64,000 nucleotides of DNA from Euleptes europaea (lineage: Eukaryota; Chordata; Lepidosauria; Squamata; Sphaerodactylidae): the NCBI RefSeq assembly GCF_029931775.1, contig NC_079321.1, positions 2,449,001 to 2,513,000 of the forward strand. Direction: 5' to 3'. Every line of letters starts with the position of its first letter. The first letter of the stretch is position 1. A model generated the notes under the pieces. It saw nothing but the letters and a program-made list of their open reading frames with translations, was not told the origin of the DNA and ran no database searches. Positions 24,401 through 31,139 of the stretch are shown in pieces. A program made the position numbers and the translations under genes.

Positions 24401-27400
24401 GTTTAAACTGATTGCACCATCAAAGAGACTCGAGAGATGCAAAAGGCTTAGATCTCTCTCAAACCCATCGTTCAAACCACCATGACTATAAGACAGTATC
24501 TGCTACCCACATAGCGCTGTAAACAAGGCGCAGAAAAATCAGCATTGCTAACGTGAAACCATCAAAACCAACATTTCTTCTTTGGACTTGTGTCTTTAGG
24601 GCAGAACTAATTCACCTGTCCAACAGAAGAGCTTGAAAATGGAGGACAGGGAACAGCACGCTGTCTTAGGAGCAGGAGGGTAACTGTGCCATTTTTCTGT
24701 TGCTCCTCCACTTTCATATAATCACAGAGTTGGAAAGGACCACCAGGGTCATCGCCCAACCCTCTGCAAGATGCTCCCCTGTGCCTCCATGGAAAAGAAG
24801 AAGAGTTGGTTTTAATATGCCATCGTTCTCTACCACTTAAGGAAGAATCAAACCAGTTTACAATCACCTTCCCTTCCCCACAACAGACATCCTGTGAGGT
24901 AGGTGAGACTGAGAGAGCTCTAAGAGAGCTGTGAGTAGCCCAAGGTCACCCAGCTGGCTTCATGTGGAGGAGTGGGGAAACCAGCCTGGCTCACCAGATT
25001 AGCATCCGCCACTCATGTGGAGGAGTGGGGAATCAAACCTGGTTCTCCAGATCGGAGTCCACCGCTCCAAACCACCGCTCTTAACCACTACACCATGCTG
25101 GTTTAAATAAAGACAACAACAAGAAGAAGAGTTGGTTTTTATACCCTGCTTTTCTCTACCTGTAAGGAGTCTCAAAGCAGCTTACAATCACCTTCCCTTC
25201 CTCTCTCCAGAACAGACACCTTGTGAGGTAGGTGGGGCTGAGAGAGTTTGGAGAGAACTGTGACTGGCCCAAGGTCACCCAGCAGGCTTCATGTGGAAGA
25301 GTTGGGGAATTGAACCTCATGCTAGCAAAGCCTCATTGACTGTTCAGGCGCAGCTGATTTTGCCCACAGGTGCTACCAAGGTCTTTCTGCAGCACAACAC
25401 CTCAGTCGTCTCTACAGCACTCTTGGCCGAGACTGAACCATCCCACTTCTCCTGAAACATGCCCCTGCTCATCTCAGAATCCCTGCTGGTCTCACAGCCA
25501 AATCTAATTTGGGAGAGGGAACCAGAACGTGGAAATGGTTGAGAGATTCAGACTAGGACCTGGGAGACCCAGGTTAGAATCCCCACTCTGCCATGGAAGC
25601 TCACTGGGTGATCTTGGACCAGTCACACTTTCTCAGCCCAGCCTACCTCAACGGGTTGGTTTTGTGAGGATAAAATGAAGGAGTGAAGAGCCCGAGCTCC
25701 TTGGGGGAAGAGGGCAGTGGTGAAAAGTACCATCAAGTCACAGCCAACTGATGGCAACCCATCAATGCAAGAGACAAAGAGAGGTGGCTTGTCCATCCCT
25801 GGAGTTCCTTGGGGGTCCCCCATCCAAGTTCTGACCAAGGCCAACCCTGTTTCGCTTCCAAAATCTGACGAGATCAAGCTAGCCTGGGGCTACCCAGGCC
25901 AGGGCTTGTAGGAATGACAAGATTAAAAATAAAGGATGGAAGGAAGGGTCCACTTCTCTGGTCCCACCTATCGGTTTCCTGCCTTTGGCTGTTGAAAACC
26001 ATCGCTTACCTTGAGGGAAAAAATAACGCCCCCCTTCGGTGTAAAAGAATTAAATAATGCCAGGAGGTCCTTAGCCTTCAGCCGGTCCCAGTCCATGTTG
26101 CAAACTGCCAGTCTGTGTGTGATCTGCGTGAGAGAAAAGTAACCAGGGATTCAGTTTGTCAGTTTAACTAGACTGGACCTAAGCATGAGAATAAAAAAAA
26201 ATGCATCAACCCACTGTAAGTAAAATAGAGGCTCTTCCACTAAGCCATGCCCAAAACCACCCATAGCCATATCACGCTGACACACATGAGCACGTGAAAC
26301 TGCCTCATACTAAGAAGAAAATGATGATGATGAAGAGTTGGTTTTTATATGCTGACCTCCTCTACCCCTTAAGGGAGACTCAAACCGGCTCACAATCACC
26401 TCCCCCCCCCCCACAACAGACACCCTGTGAGGTAGGCTAGGCTGAAAGAGTTCTAAGAGGGCTGTGACTAGCCCAAGGTCACCGAGCTGGTTTCATGTGG
26501 AGGAGTGGGAAAACAAATCCAATTCACCAGACTAACACCCGCCGCTCATGTGGAGGAGTGGGGAATCAAACTCAGTTCTCCAGATCAGAGACCACCACTC
26601 CAAACCATCGCTCTTAATTACTACACCACACTGGCTCTCTCTAAATTAGACTATTGGTCCATCAAGGTCAGTCTTATCAGCTCATTCAGGCAGCAGCTCT
26701 CCCAGGGCTCAGGCCAAGGTCTTTCCCATCACCTACTGCCTGGCCCTTAATTGGAGATGCCAGGATTGAACCTGGGTCCTTCTCCCAGGGAGCCAGCATG
26801 GTGCAGTGATTAAAGAGCGGCGGGCTTTAATCTGGTGAACCTGGTTCGATTCCCCACTCCTCCACATGAGCGGCGGACTCTAATTTGGAGAACCGGGTTT
26901 GATTCCTTGTGGAATCAACTCCGATTCTCCAGATTAGAGTCTGCCGCTCATGTGGAGGAGTGGGGAATCGAACCTGGTTCTCCGGATTAGAGTCCACCAC
27001 TCATGTGGAGGACTGGGAAATCAAATCCAAATCTGCCGCTCTTAACCACTACACCACGCTGGCTGGTTAGTTTTGAAGGTGCCGCTGGACTCCTCTTTTT
27101 GTTATCCTTTCTAGAGTACTACCTTATCCGCACGAGGGGCATCCTTTGCCAGTTCTCCCCAGCCATGTACAACTTCAGGTTCCTTTGGAATTATCTCCGT
27201 CAAATCCTCCTCCTCCTCTTCGTCTTCAGAACTTGTTTCTATATTGCCTTTCCCCCTGGCCAAATCTGGTTCGCTGTCATCTTCGTCACCATCCGTCCCA
27301 CTTTCCTCTCCCGTTTCTCCTCCATCTTCTGAGTCGCTCTCCTCTGCTGTTTCTCTTTCATCTCCCAAACTACTTTCCTCTTCCAGATCTCCGCTGTCCT

Positions 27401-30400
27401 CTGATTTGCTTTCCTCTTCAGCTTGCCCGCCAACAGTTAATTCTCCAAGCTCAGAGCTCTCCTCCTTTTTACGTGTTTTATTTTCTATGTAGTTTTTGTT
27501 GATGTGAGTGGTAGAGACATTACCTTCCTTTGCTATACAAAGAAGAACGTTATCAGTTTATACCATTAATGCACATTTATATGACTGCATCTGAGCCAAG
27601 ATTTTCCTTTAAAAAAAAAATTATGACACTTCTCGTTACTTCCAAAGGAAGAAGATGTACTGGATGTTTAAAAAAGAGTGGAACTTCCTAACAGGAGGCC
27701 TCACTGCATTTCCCTTTAACCGAATAAATACAGATAACAGTAAACCAAATAGTAGCATGCAATCATTAGAATGTAGAAGAAGAGTTGGCTTTTATATGCC
27801 AACTTTCTCTACCACTTAAGGAAGAATCAAACCGGCTTACAATCCCCTTCCCTTCCCCTCCCTACAACAGACACCCTGTGAGGTAGGTGAGGCTGAGAGA
27901 GCTGTGACTAGCCCAAGGTCACCCAGCTGGCTTCATGTGGAGGAGTGGGGAATCCAACCCAGTTCACCAGATTAGCTTTCGCCGCTCATGTGGAAGAGTG
28001 GGGAATCAAACCTAGTTCTCCAGATCAGAGTCCACTGCTCCAAACCATCACTCTTAACCACCACACCACGTTGACACATAGCACCTCAACTACAACAGTT
28101 GTCCATAACGACCCAACCGAGCAGCAAGGAGAAAACTTTATCAAGAGGCCTACAAATCAGTGGGGTTGGATCCTGCCTGTTTGTTCATGCCATCTCATCC
28201 AATTTCCCTCCTTCCTCCAGTCACAGTTACAAAAGACTTTTGTCCATGCAGGTCCCATGATAACCAGTATAGCCTTCATTGGTGGTCGAATTACCTCCTT
28301 TTTTCTCCTCCTTTTTTCTCCAGCAGAGAAACCTGGGGTCTGAAAGTCTTTATCCCACCATGCCTCTCAGCTAAGTTGGAAGCCTTCCTCCTGCCTAATC
28401 AAGCCTTCTTCCGACCTGAGCGGCTCTTCCTCTTCAGTGAGAACAAGGCTTCGACCTTGGCAGAGCAGAGCAGTAGAATACAGGACAAGAAGTTTTGAAC
28501 AGATAATTATGGAATGGTGGTGGAGAATAATAATCATATTCATTCAGGAAAAAGCACCGAAGTCTTTTGACCCACTGTTGTGTGAAATCCCTTTAACTAT
28601 CACTATATTTTCACTTCTTTTTTGTTTTTGCCGTCAAGGCACATCTGACTTACAGTGAAGGCCTGGTGGGTTTTCAAGGCAAGAGACATTCAGAGGTGGT
28701 TTGTCATTGCCTGCCTCTGCGCAGCAACCCTGGTATTCCTTGGTGGTCTCCCATCCAAGTACTAATCAGGGCCAACCCTGCTTAGCTTCTGAGATTTGAC
28801 AAGATCAGGCTAGCCTGGGCTATCCAGGTCAGGGTTTGTGTTTTAAAATTGTGAGTATATCTTAAAGAGGCTTATTGGTAGATTACAACATATGAAACCA
28901 CCTCCACTGTCACATTCTACATATTTGTAAATTCTACATACTAAAAGCAGAAAAATCAGCATTACCAAATTAACAGTCTGTGGTAACCAGATCGGTTTCC
29001 AGTAAACACACAAAATGTTCTGGACAGAAATACTGATTTTCATAATGTTCACTTTCTAAAGACCAAGAAGTGGGTCTGTGGTGTGTGACCCCTGGACATG
29101 TGTGTGTGTGTTGTCAAGTCACAGCAGACATGGCAACCCTGTAAGGCTTACTAGCTGAAAATTCAGATAGGGCCCCCTGGTCTCAGCTTTTTTAGAAAAC
29201 CATTAAACATAGAAAGGAACTGTGCTCTGCAGTATCCAGCAATGCTGACAGGCAAAACTTTCCTGGTGTGGGTCTCAGGGGTCCTGTTTAATGCCAAGCG
29301 AAGGGCTTTACACAAGCACAGAACTACAAACTGCAACTGGAATCCAAGAGCGGAGATCGTAGGAAAAGCAAGCCATGTAAAAACAGTACCTGAAGAGCAC
29401 CTGGCTACTGTTGCTCGGGACTCTACATGCAGCGTAGGAAGAGTACAGAAGGGTGGGCAGCAGGGCCCCCCCCCCCATTAGTAGCTCAGGCAGCTCCCCC
29501 TTCCCACCTCCAGGCCTTCTTCATCATCCTCATCATGCTGAGCACACCGTGTTCGAGCAGGCACATCCTTCTAAAGGAAGATCTCTTCAGCACTTTCTCC
29601 CCAAAGCAGCTTACATAATTTTCCTCTTCTCACAACAACCTTGTGAGGTAGGCTAGGCTGTATTTGTGTGACTGGCTCAAGGACACCCAGCATGCTTCCG
29701 AGGCAGAGCGGGCATTCAAACCTGGGTCTCCCAGATCCTAGTCCAACCACTACACACCACACTGGCTCTCATACTGTGCTAGTCGCAAGACAAATTAGTT
29801 GGCTTGATCAAAATAGAGAGGTGGTATGCTGTAGCGCTCAGAGTGCCCCATTATGGCCAGCAACCCCTATATTCAATTTTGCATTCGGCTATAAAACTCA
29901 TGGGCTAGTCACTGTCTCATCCCATTCTATCTCACAGGATTGTTGTGTGCAGAAAATGGAGGCCAGGAGAACTGTGCATGCCACCCTAAAATATAACTTC
30001 ACATGTAGAAATGTTATTAAAGCACAAAACAGATTGTTCGTTATTGCTGAAATCTTAAACTTCCTTGTAAGTAAATTCCATTGAGATAAATGCAACTTAC
30101 TTCCAAGGAAAAGCGGTAAGGGTTACAGATACTTGATTAACTGAATTCAACCAACCTAATTCAATTATCTCAGGGTCTAAACATCTTTCTCTGCTGTGAT
30201 CTTCTGTTGTTTTAGCAGAGCCTTTTACGATCCTCTGTGAGGTTCTCTGAGGTAAACCTGTGTTCTCTGCAGAAATTCCTCTTTGCTTTTTGGGTACAAG
30301 TTCCTCCTTATCTTGTGGCAATTTAATGGCATTTGTTTCTTTCCACTTCTTTTTAGGCTTGAGGGATTTCCTTTTCTGGCCTTCGTTTTTTGCAGAATCT

Positions 30401-30795
30401 GATTTGGAAACTGATGCATCATTTATCACTTTGTTTTCTTCCTCAGAGTTCTTATCACTAGGTTTCCCAAAGTCGCCTTCTCCTTTCAGTTTTGCCTTTC
30501 TCCCCTTAGTTTTCTCCTCGTCCTCTGAGAGATCAGAATCTGAATCAGAAAGGGCATAAAAGCGCTTCATATCTTCTGTGGAGCTGCGATGAATCGGTCG
30601 CCCTCGCTTATCCACGGTATATTTCAGCTTGAATTTCTTGTCGTGGAACATCGCCCGAAACCTTTTATCGATTTTGACCTTGCGGTCTTTTTCTGGCATC
30701 TCCCAAAATCGAGGGTCTTTATTAATGCGGCTGAACCGCTGGTCGTTAACAAGATCCTTCTTCGGCAACATCTTGACTCTTTTTTAAAATCCAAG
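3285..30795 (-). CDS. ESF1: ESF1, nucleolar pre-rRNA processing protein (partial, 3' exons outside window)
   Basis: ESF1 is a nucleolar protein needed for early pre-rRNA processing and 40S subunit formation; this is known from the yeast and human family. The nine coding exons found here join without a break into 645 codons. The start [15 protein letters not shown] runs into [20 protein letters not shown], the strongly conserved N-terminus. After it come Lys- and Ser/Asp/Glu-rich low-complexity stretches, then [17 protein letters not shown], the core [52 protein letters not shown] and [20 protein letters not shown]. Human ESF1 is about 850 residues, so roughly the last quarter (including the basic C-terminus) lies left of position 1. 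All nine splice donors are GT and phases agree throughout. The gene faces away from NDUFAF5, as in mammals. Confidence 0.96.
3410..3842. other. ESF1: ESF1 intron, unclassified
   Basis: No repeat family was recognised except the 40-base segment 3771-3810, which is a near copy of 1176-1215. Confidence 0.5.
3843..4110 (+). repeat. tS1 SINE (plus)
   Basis: Head GAGTGGTGTAGTAGTTAG, body and tail AAAAACCAACTCTTCTTCTTC. It is complete apart from a short internal deletion. Confidence 0.85.
4111..4980. other. ESF1: ESF1 intron, mostly unique
   Basis: AT-rich intronic sequence with a G11 run near 4906-4916. No gene or repeat family was recognised. Confidence 0.45.
4985..5206 (+). mobile_element. PAL palindromic repeat
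   Basis: The head AGATCACGATGGGTAG is followed by CAGCACCTTAAAGACTAACC and, after a short loop, by its inverted copy ending GGACTCTTGCTCTTTTCC. Left flank AAGCATGGAGAC and right flank AGGCATGTGAAGC look like a decayed long target duplication. Confidence 0.7.
5314..5491. mobile_element. hAT-like miniature element with perfect 8-bp duplication
   Basis: The ends are TATGGGTTCTCAAC and GTTAAGAACCACTG. ATCTAAAG at 5306-5313 and 5492-5499 is a perfect 8-bp target duplication, as expected for hAT. Confidence 0.85.
5500..5738. mobile_element. hAT-like miniature element (second, adjoining)
   Basis: It starts CAAAGCTTCTTAAACTGTAGG and ends AAGTTTAAAGAAGCCCTG. The GTCGCG-like internal boxes on both sides (GGTCACGTAAC, GGATCGCGTAA) fit a known vertebrate non-autonomous hAT layout. 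Flanks ATCTAAAG and ATAGAATG match at only five of eight bases. Confidence 0.7.
5975..6146. mobile_element. PAL palindromic repeat
   Basis: AGAAAAGAGCAAGAGTCCAG opens the left arm, GAGCTTTCGTGAGTCACAGG follows, and the inverted arm ends AGACTTTAAGG. The central part is degraded. Confidence 0.7.
6180..6210. repeat. (CA)n microsatellite
   Basis: About ten CA units, slightly interrupted. Confidence 0.9.
6220..7155. other. ESF1: ESF1 intron, unclassified
   Basis: No gene or repeat family was recognised. Open frames here are not supported by splice signals or known motifs. Confidence 0.45.
7175..7280 (+). repeat. 5S-SINE 3' tail fragment (plus)
   Basis: GGAATGGCAAACCACCTCTTC, CTCTTGCCCTGAAAACCCCAC and CCATAAGTAAGTTGCAACTTG match the body and BovB-like tail of 5S-SINE. 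The 5S head is missing. Confidence 0.7.
7281..7925. other. ESF1: ESF1 intron, unclassified
   Basis: No gene or known repeat recognised. Confidence 0.4.
7932..8158 (+). repeat. tS3 SINE (plus)
   Basis: GTATAGTGATTAGACGACTAGG, GATCTGGGAGACCCAGG, a GTGACCTTGGGCCAGTC body and a tail GGTATAAATGAAATAAATAAAT. Confidence 0.85.
8325..8630 (+). repeat. tS1 SINE (plus)
   Basis: The degenerate head GAAGTGTAGTGACTAAGAG has both tRNA-like modules; the tail is AAGCCAACTCTTCTTC. Confidence 0.85.
8631..9198. other. ESF1: ESF1 intron, unclassified
   Basis: No gene or known repeat recognised up to exon 8. Confidence 0.4.
9199..9360 (-). CDS. ESF1: ESF1 coding exon 8
   Basis: Acceptor CTTCTTTACAG|AGGATG, donor CCAG|GTAAGT, 162 bases. 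It reads [20 protein letters not shown] and [10 protein letters not shown]. Confidence 0.96.
9600..10008 (-). mobile_element. Non-LTR LINE C-terminal fragment (minus)
   Basis: The minus translation, with frame breaks, contains [20 protein letters not shown], a CCHC-like knuckle ending in ECPLF. The same signature occurs at 33719-34090 (plus). The clade is uncertain. Confidence 0.5.
10010..10477. other. ESF1: ESF1 intron, unclassified
   Basis: Nothing recognised. Confidence 0.4.
10478..10740 (-). repeat. tS1 SINE (minus)
   Basis: Starts GAAGAGGAGTTGGTTTCCATACC and ends CCTAACCACTATACCACATTGG. Confidence 0.85.
10741..11360. other. ESF1: ESF1 intron, mostly unclassified
   Basis: No gene. Positions 11175-11250 look like a tS3-type 3' tail in reverse orientation, at low certainty. 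Confidence 0.35.
11363..11578 (+). repeat. tS2 SINE (plus)
   Basis: TGGCTCAGTTTGTACAGC (A box region), GGTTCAATCCCC (B box), CCGGAGACCCTGGAGAGC and 3' end GGCAGCTTCATGTGTCCATG. Confidence 0.85.
11648..11868 (-). repeat. tS3 SINE (minus) with CR1 piece inside
   Basis: TTATTTATTTCATTTGTAACTC begins the reverse tail, and AAACCTGGGTCTCCCAGATC ends in the head. CATCTAATCCAACCCCCTGC at about 11724 is a CR1-type segment. Confidence 0.65.
11869..12530. other. ESF1: ESF1 intron, unclassified
   Basis: Nothing recognised. Confidence 0.4.
12540..12752 (-). mobile_element. PAL palindromic repeat (minus)
   Basis: AAAAGAGCAAGAGTCCAG and its inverse flank a near-perfect palindrome centred near 12628. The head end reads CGGCTACCCATCGTGATC at about 12726-12743. 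The flanks CAGTTACTATACTGTA (left) and CAGTTACAAATCTGCA (right) match at 12 of 16 bases. Confidence 0.75.
12925..13168 (-). repeat. tS1 SINE (minus, 3' truncated)
   Basis: Runs from GGCTTACAGTCACC to TTAACTACCACACCACGCTGG. Confidence 0.8.
13195..13514 (+). mobile_element. CR1 LINE 3' end (plus)
   Basis: GGCTGTTCAGTGGTGGAATCGG, GGGGGGTTGGACTGGATGG and the 3' end AAATTCTATGATAT are CR1-like. The frame is decayed. Confidence 0.75.
13866..14172 (-). repeat. tS1 SINE (minus)
   Basis: Starts GAGAAGTTGGTTTTTATATGCC and ends CTTAACCACTACACCATGCTGG. Confidence 0.88.
14315..14492 (-). repeat. tS1 SINE fragment (minus)
   Basis: Carries CTCCCCACAACAGACACC, the reverse B box and CACTACACCATGCTGCG. Confidence 0.8.
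14544..14998 (-). mobile_element. PAL repeat, longest copy, with 14-base direct flanks
   Basis: The arms AGAAAAGAGCAAGAGTCC and GGACTCTTGCTCTTTTCT enclose about 330 bases, with the head end ACAGCTACCCATTCGGATC at the right. AGAACATGGACAGT flanks both sides (about 14543-14556 and 14980-14993), an exact 14-base duplication. The repeat ends next to the ESF1 exon 7 donor. Confidence 0.8.
15002..15140 (-). CDS. ESF1: ESF1 coding exon 7
   Basis: Acceptor CTCCCTGAAG|GTAGAC, donor AGAAAG|GTACCT, 139 bases. It reads [18 protein letters not shown] and [24 protein letters not shown] repeat ends only about 14 bases beyond the donor. Confidence 0.96.
15448..15740 (+). repeat. tS1 SINE (plus)
   Basis: Head GTGTGGCAATTAGGAGTGG, paired tRNA-like modules and tail AAAAACCAACTCTTCTTTT. 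Confidence 0.82.
15741..16135. other. ESF1: ESF1 intron, unclassified
   Basis: Nothing recognised. Confidence 0.4.
16140..17072 (-). repeat. tS3 SINE (minus) split by BovB
   Basis: The A/T-rich reverse tail at 16140-16190 and the head part at 16913-17072 (CAACCTGGGTCTCCCACATCC, ACTACACCATGCTGGC) belong to one tS3 copy with some loss at the junction. Confidence 0.7.
16195..16912 (-). mobile_element. BovB (RTE) LINE, 5'-truncated, minus
   Basis: This is the largest BovB piece here. A minus frame of 213 residues is open and reads [52 protein letters not shown] and [12 protein letters not shown], the C-terminal part of BovB reverse transcriptase. The 3' end (TTAAGTGCCGTCAAGTCGC in reverse) is the BovB tail with a GT-rich terminus. 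It lies within a tS3 SINE whose parts remain at 16140-16190 and 16913-17072. Confidence 0.92.
17148..17487 (-). mobile_element. CR1 LINE 3' fragments (minus, two pieces)
   Basis: ATAAGAAAGGCCATGCTGGCC and CAACCAGGTGCCTCTAGAAAGC open the first piece; a second piece starts near 17388 with ATAAGAACATAATATACGCC. Both are reverse complements of the CR1 3' end. Confidence 0.75.
17488..18141. other. ESF1: ESF1 intron, unclassified
   Basis: Nothing recognised. Confidence 0.4.
18142..18256 (-). CDS. ESF1: ESF1 coding exon 6
   Basis: Acceptor CCTTTTGAG|ATTTAT, donor CAAAG|GTACCT, 115 bases. It reads [20 protein letters not shown] and [15 protein letters not shown]. Confidence 0.95.
18409..18716 (-). 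mobile_element. CR1 LINE 3' end (minus)
   Basis: ATCATAGAATCACAGAGTGGG, CAGCCCCCTGCACAATGCAGG and TCCCTGGCCAATCTAGCC are the reverse complement of a CR1 3' end. Confidence 0.85.
18990..19410 (+). mobile_element. Possible solo LTR (fossil)
   Basis: A CCAAT-type box in reverse (ATTGG, about 19119), a TATA box (TATATAAG, about 19135) and AATAAA (about 19254) stand in LTR order, without adjoining coding sequence. The family was not identified, and neither terminal repeats nor a target duplication could be fixed. It looks old. Confidence 0.35.
19460..19745 (-). mobile_element. CR1-like LINE fragment (minus)
   Basis: CCCTGCCAGATCAGACCAGTGG, CATCTAGTCCAGCATCCTGC and CTTAAAGCCATCTTGTGGCC are typical of an older CR1-like 3' end in reverse. 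Confidence 0.6.
19746..20205. other. ESF1: ESF1 intron, unclassified
   Basis: Nothing recognised. Confidence 0.4.
20209..20549. mobile_element. hAT-like non-autonomous element
   Basis: The ends CAGGGGTGTCAAACAC and GAGCTCGACACCCCTG form terminal inverted repeats. The inner GGCCAAGTGACATTCGTGTC matches the copies at 1667 and 56600. No transposase frame. Confidence 0.8.
20643..20795 (-). CDS. ESF1: ESF1 coding exon 5
   Basis: Acceptor CATTTTTGCAG|CATTTA, donor CTGAG|GTATAA, 153 bases. It reads [20 protein letters not shown] and on to [11 protein letters not shown]. This is the conserved domain core. Confidence 0.96.
20855..21465 (+). repeat. 5S-SINE (plus) interrupted by CR1
   Basis: The 5S-like head CAGATCTCAGAAGATAAGCAGG and GATGAGAGACCGTC leads to CAATGGCAAACCACCTCTG and GGGGTCGCTATAAG. 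A reversed CR1 piece follows (about 21040-21435). GCTATAAGTCAGCTGAGAC then resumes the BovB-like tail. Confidence 0.8.
21040..21438 (-). mobile_element. CR1 LINE 3' end (minus) in a 5S-SINE
   Basis: ATAAGAACATAAGAAAGGCC to TTTTGAATCTCTCACC, reverse of a CR1 3' end. GCTATAAG stands on both sides. Confidence 0.8.
21466..22010. other. ESF1: ESF1 intron, unclassified
   Basis: Nothing recognised; open frames lack support. Confidence 0.4.
22012..22772 (-). repeat. tS1 SINE (minus) split by BovB
   Basis: The first part (GAAGAAGGAGTTGGTTTTTATACC) ends in TCTACCTTT at 22059; the second part restarts with TCTACCTTT at 22563 and runs to ACAACACACTGGCTCT. The nine bases are the target duplication. Confidence 0.88.
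22060..22562 (-). mobile_element. BovB (RTE) LINE, 5'-truncated, minus
   Basis: Minus frames give [32 protein letters not shown] and [20 protein letters not shown]. The GT-rich 3' end is at 22060. TCTACCTTT flanks both ends. Confidence 0.9.
22885..23275 (-). mobile_element. CR1 LINE 3' end (minus)
   Basis: ACATAGAAACATAGAGCTGG, CATCTAGTCCAACCTACTGC and CCCTGGCCAATTTGGCCTGG mark the reversed CR1 end. Confidence 0.85.
23278..23601. mobile_element. Long inverted-repeat (foldback) element
   Basis: GCAGGCTACATATAAAATTA on the left matches the reverse of TAATTTTATATGTAGCCTGC on the right. The inner ACATTCAATATAAATGACC matches GGTCATTTATATTGAATGT. The arms are about 77 bases and the loop about 65. 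The left arm is split by an A-rich insert. Confidence 0.85.
23305..23407 (+). mobile_element. A-rich LINE 3' tail inserted in foldback arm
   Basis: TTTCTGTATCCTTTGAAAAA and a long A/T-rich tail resemble an L1-type 3' end. GTTA flanks both sides (23301-23304 and 23408-23411). Confidence 0.5.
23602..23800. other. ESF1: ESF1 intron, unclassified
   Basis: Nothing recognised. Confidence 0.35.
23803..23943 (-). repeat. tS1 SINE fragment (minus)
   Basis: GTGGGGCTGAGAGAGTCCAG to CACAACTACACCATGTTG, reverse head half. Confidence 0.75.
24281..24381 (-). CDS. ESF1: ESF1 coding exon 4
   Basis: Acceptor CTTTTTCTAG|GTTTAT, donor GACAG|GTATTT, 101 bases. It reads [19 protein letters not shown] and ends at TEKD plus a split serine codon. 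Confidence 0.95.
24716..24786 (-). mobile_element. CR1 3' fragment (minus)
   Basis: TAATCACAGAGTTGGAAAGG and CCAACCCTCTGCAAGATGC. Confidence 0.7.
24790..25105 (-). repeat. tS1 SINE (minus)
   Basis: Starts AAGAAGAAGAGTTGGTTTTA and ends CTTAACCACTACACCATGCTGG. Both head modules are present. Confidence 0.88.
25118..25330 (-). repeat. tS1 SINE (minus, 5' truncated)
   Basis: AGAAGAAGAGTTGGTTTTTATACC to GGGAATTGAACCTCATGC; the tRNA-like head is incomplete. Confidence 0.8.
25545..25712 (+). repeat. tS3 SINE (plus, partial)
   Basis: GACTAGGACCTGGGAGACCC, CATGGAAGCTCACTGGGTG and GAGGATAAAATGAAGGAG. Confidence 0.75.
25715..25912 (-). repeat. 5S-SINE (minus)
   Basis: Tail GTACCATCAAGTCACAGCC, then CCATCCAAGTTCTGACCAAGG and CGCTTCCAAAATCTGACGAG, the reversed 5S-like head. 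Confidence 0.8.
26010..26123 (-). CDS. ESF1: ESF1 coding exon 3
   Basis: Acceptor CTCTCACGCAG|ATCACA, donor CTCAAG|GTAAGC, 114 bases, phase 0 to 0. It reads [20 protein letters not shown] and on to [14 protein letters not shown]. Confidence 0.96.
26280..26790 (-). repeat. tS2 SINE (minus) interrupted by tS1 SINE
   Basis: CACATGAGCACGTGAAACTGCC starts the reversed tS2 end; a tS1 SINE (26318-26640) is inserted; TTGGTCCATCAAGGTCAG to GATTGAACCTGGGTCC resumes tS2. Confidence 0.8.
26318..26640 (-). repeat. tS1 SINE (minus) inside tS2
   Basis: GATGAAGAGTTGGTTTTTATATGC to TTAATTACTACACCACACTGG. Confidence 0.85.
26795..27062. repeat. Inverted pair of tS1 heads
   Basis: The plus head GGAGCCAGCATGGTGCAGTG with two modules runs to about 26910; the same parts follow in reverse and end CTTAACCACTACACCACGCTGG. 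Together they form a foldback of about 268 bases. Confidence 0.85.
27067..27106 (-). mobile_element. PAL repeat end fragment
   Basis: GTTAGTTTTGAAGGTGCCGC followed by TGGACTCCTC is one PAL arm end. Confidence 0.55.
27123..27532 (-). CDS. ESF1: ESF1 coding exon 2 (acidic region)
   Basis: Acceptor TTTGTATAG|CAAAGG, donor AAG|GTAGTA, 410 bases. It encodes a long Glu/Ser/Asp-rich low-complexity stretch, then [17 protein letters not shown] and KDAPRADK, which are characteristic of ESF1. Confidence 0.94.
27775..28078 (-). repeat. tS1 SINE (minus)
   Basis: GAAGAAGAGTTGGCTTTTATATGC to CTTAACCACCACACCACGTTG. Confidence 0.88.
28079..28615. other. ESF1: ESF1 intron, unclassified
   Basis: Nothing recognised. 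Confidence 0.4.
28618..28838 (-). repeat. 5S-SINE (minus)
   Basis: TTGCCGTCAAGGCACATCTG, CATTCAGAGGTGGTTTGTC, CCATCCAAGTACTAATCAGG and TTAGCTTCTGAGATTTGAC. Tail, body and reversed 5S head are all present. Confidence 0.87.
29097..29146 (-). repeat. BovB-like SINE tail fragment
   Basis: GTGTGTGTGTGTTGTCAAGTC followed by ACAGCAGACATGGC is the tail shared by BovB and 5S-SINE. Confidence 0.6.
29147..29580. other. ESF1: ESF1 intron, unclassified
   Basis: Nothing recognised; a C-rich run near 29468. Confidence 0.35.
29583..29776 (-). repeat. tS3 SINE (minus)
   Basis: CCCAAAGCAGCTTACATAATT, AAACCTGGGTCTCCCAGATCC and CACTACACACCACACTGGC. Confidence 0.82.
30156..30795 (-). CDS. ESF1: ESF1 first coding exon with start codon
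   Basis: ATG is at 30771-30769, preceded by a 24-base 5' UTR after an acceptor at 30797-30796 with the pyrimidine tract TTCTTTCTTTTTCCCTCC. The coding part is 616 bases. I chose the donor TTAG|GTTGGT because it leaves phase 1, which the next exon requires; a later GT at CAA|GTATCT would leave phase 0. Confidence 0.93.
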
Positions 30796-31139
30796 CTTGA
30801 ATTATGGAGGGAAAAAGAAAGAACTATTAAATTCATGAAGCATCTACATCGTATGAAAAGAATAACAGCTCCCTGTAAAACTACAGAGGCAGTTCTGGTG
30901 AAGCAGCAAAGTATCATTAAGCAGTATAATAATTTCACAATACTACACTCAGTGTGTGTGTGTGTGCAAATTTCCCGAGAATATGGCATGGTCTAGGCAC
31001 ACAGGACACTTTTTGCATTATCTTCTCAACAGTAACTTCATGCTAAACTGAAATTTTATTCTAAACGTGAATGGATGGGAAAAAAAACCTTTCTCTTATG
31101 GTAGAAGGGGTTGTTATCGGGGACAGAATGTAGACAGCG

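Noticed and set aside
27146-27502. Plus-strand frames of 118 and 82 residues
   Set aside because: They are antisense shadows of the acidic ESF1 exon 2.
30131-30145. ESF1 exon 1 donor at CAA|GTATCT
   Set aside because: It would leave phase 0, but the next exon needs phase 1; TTAG|GTTGGT fits.
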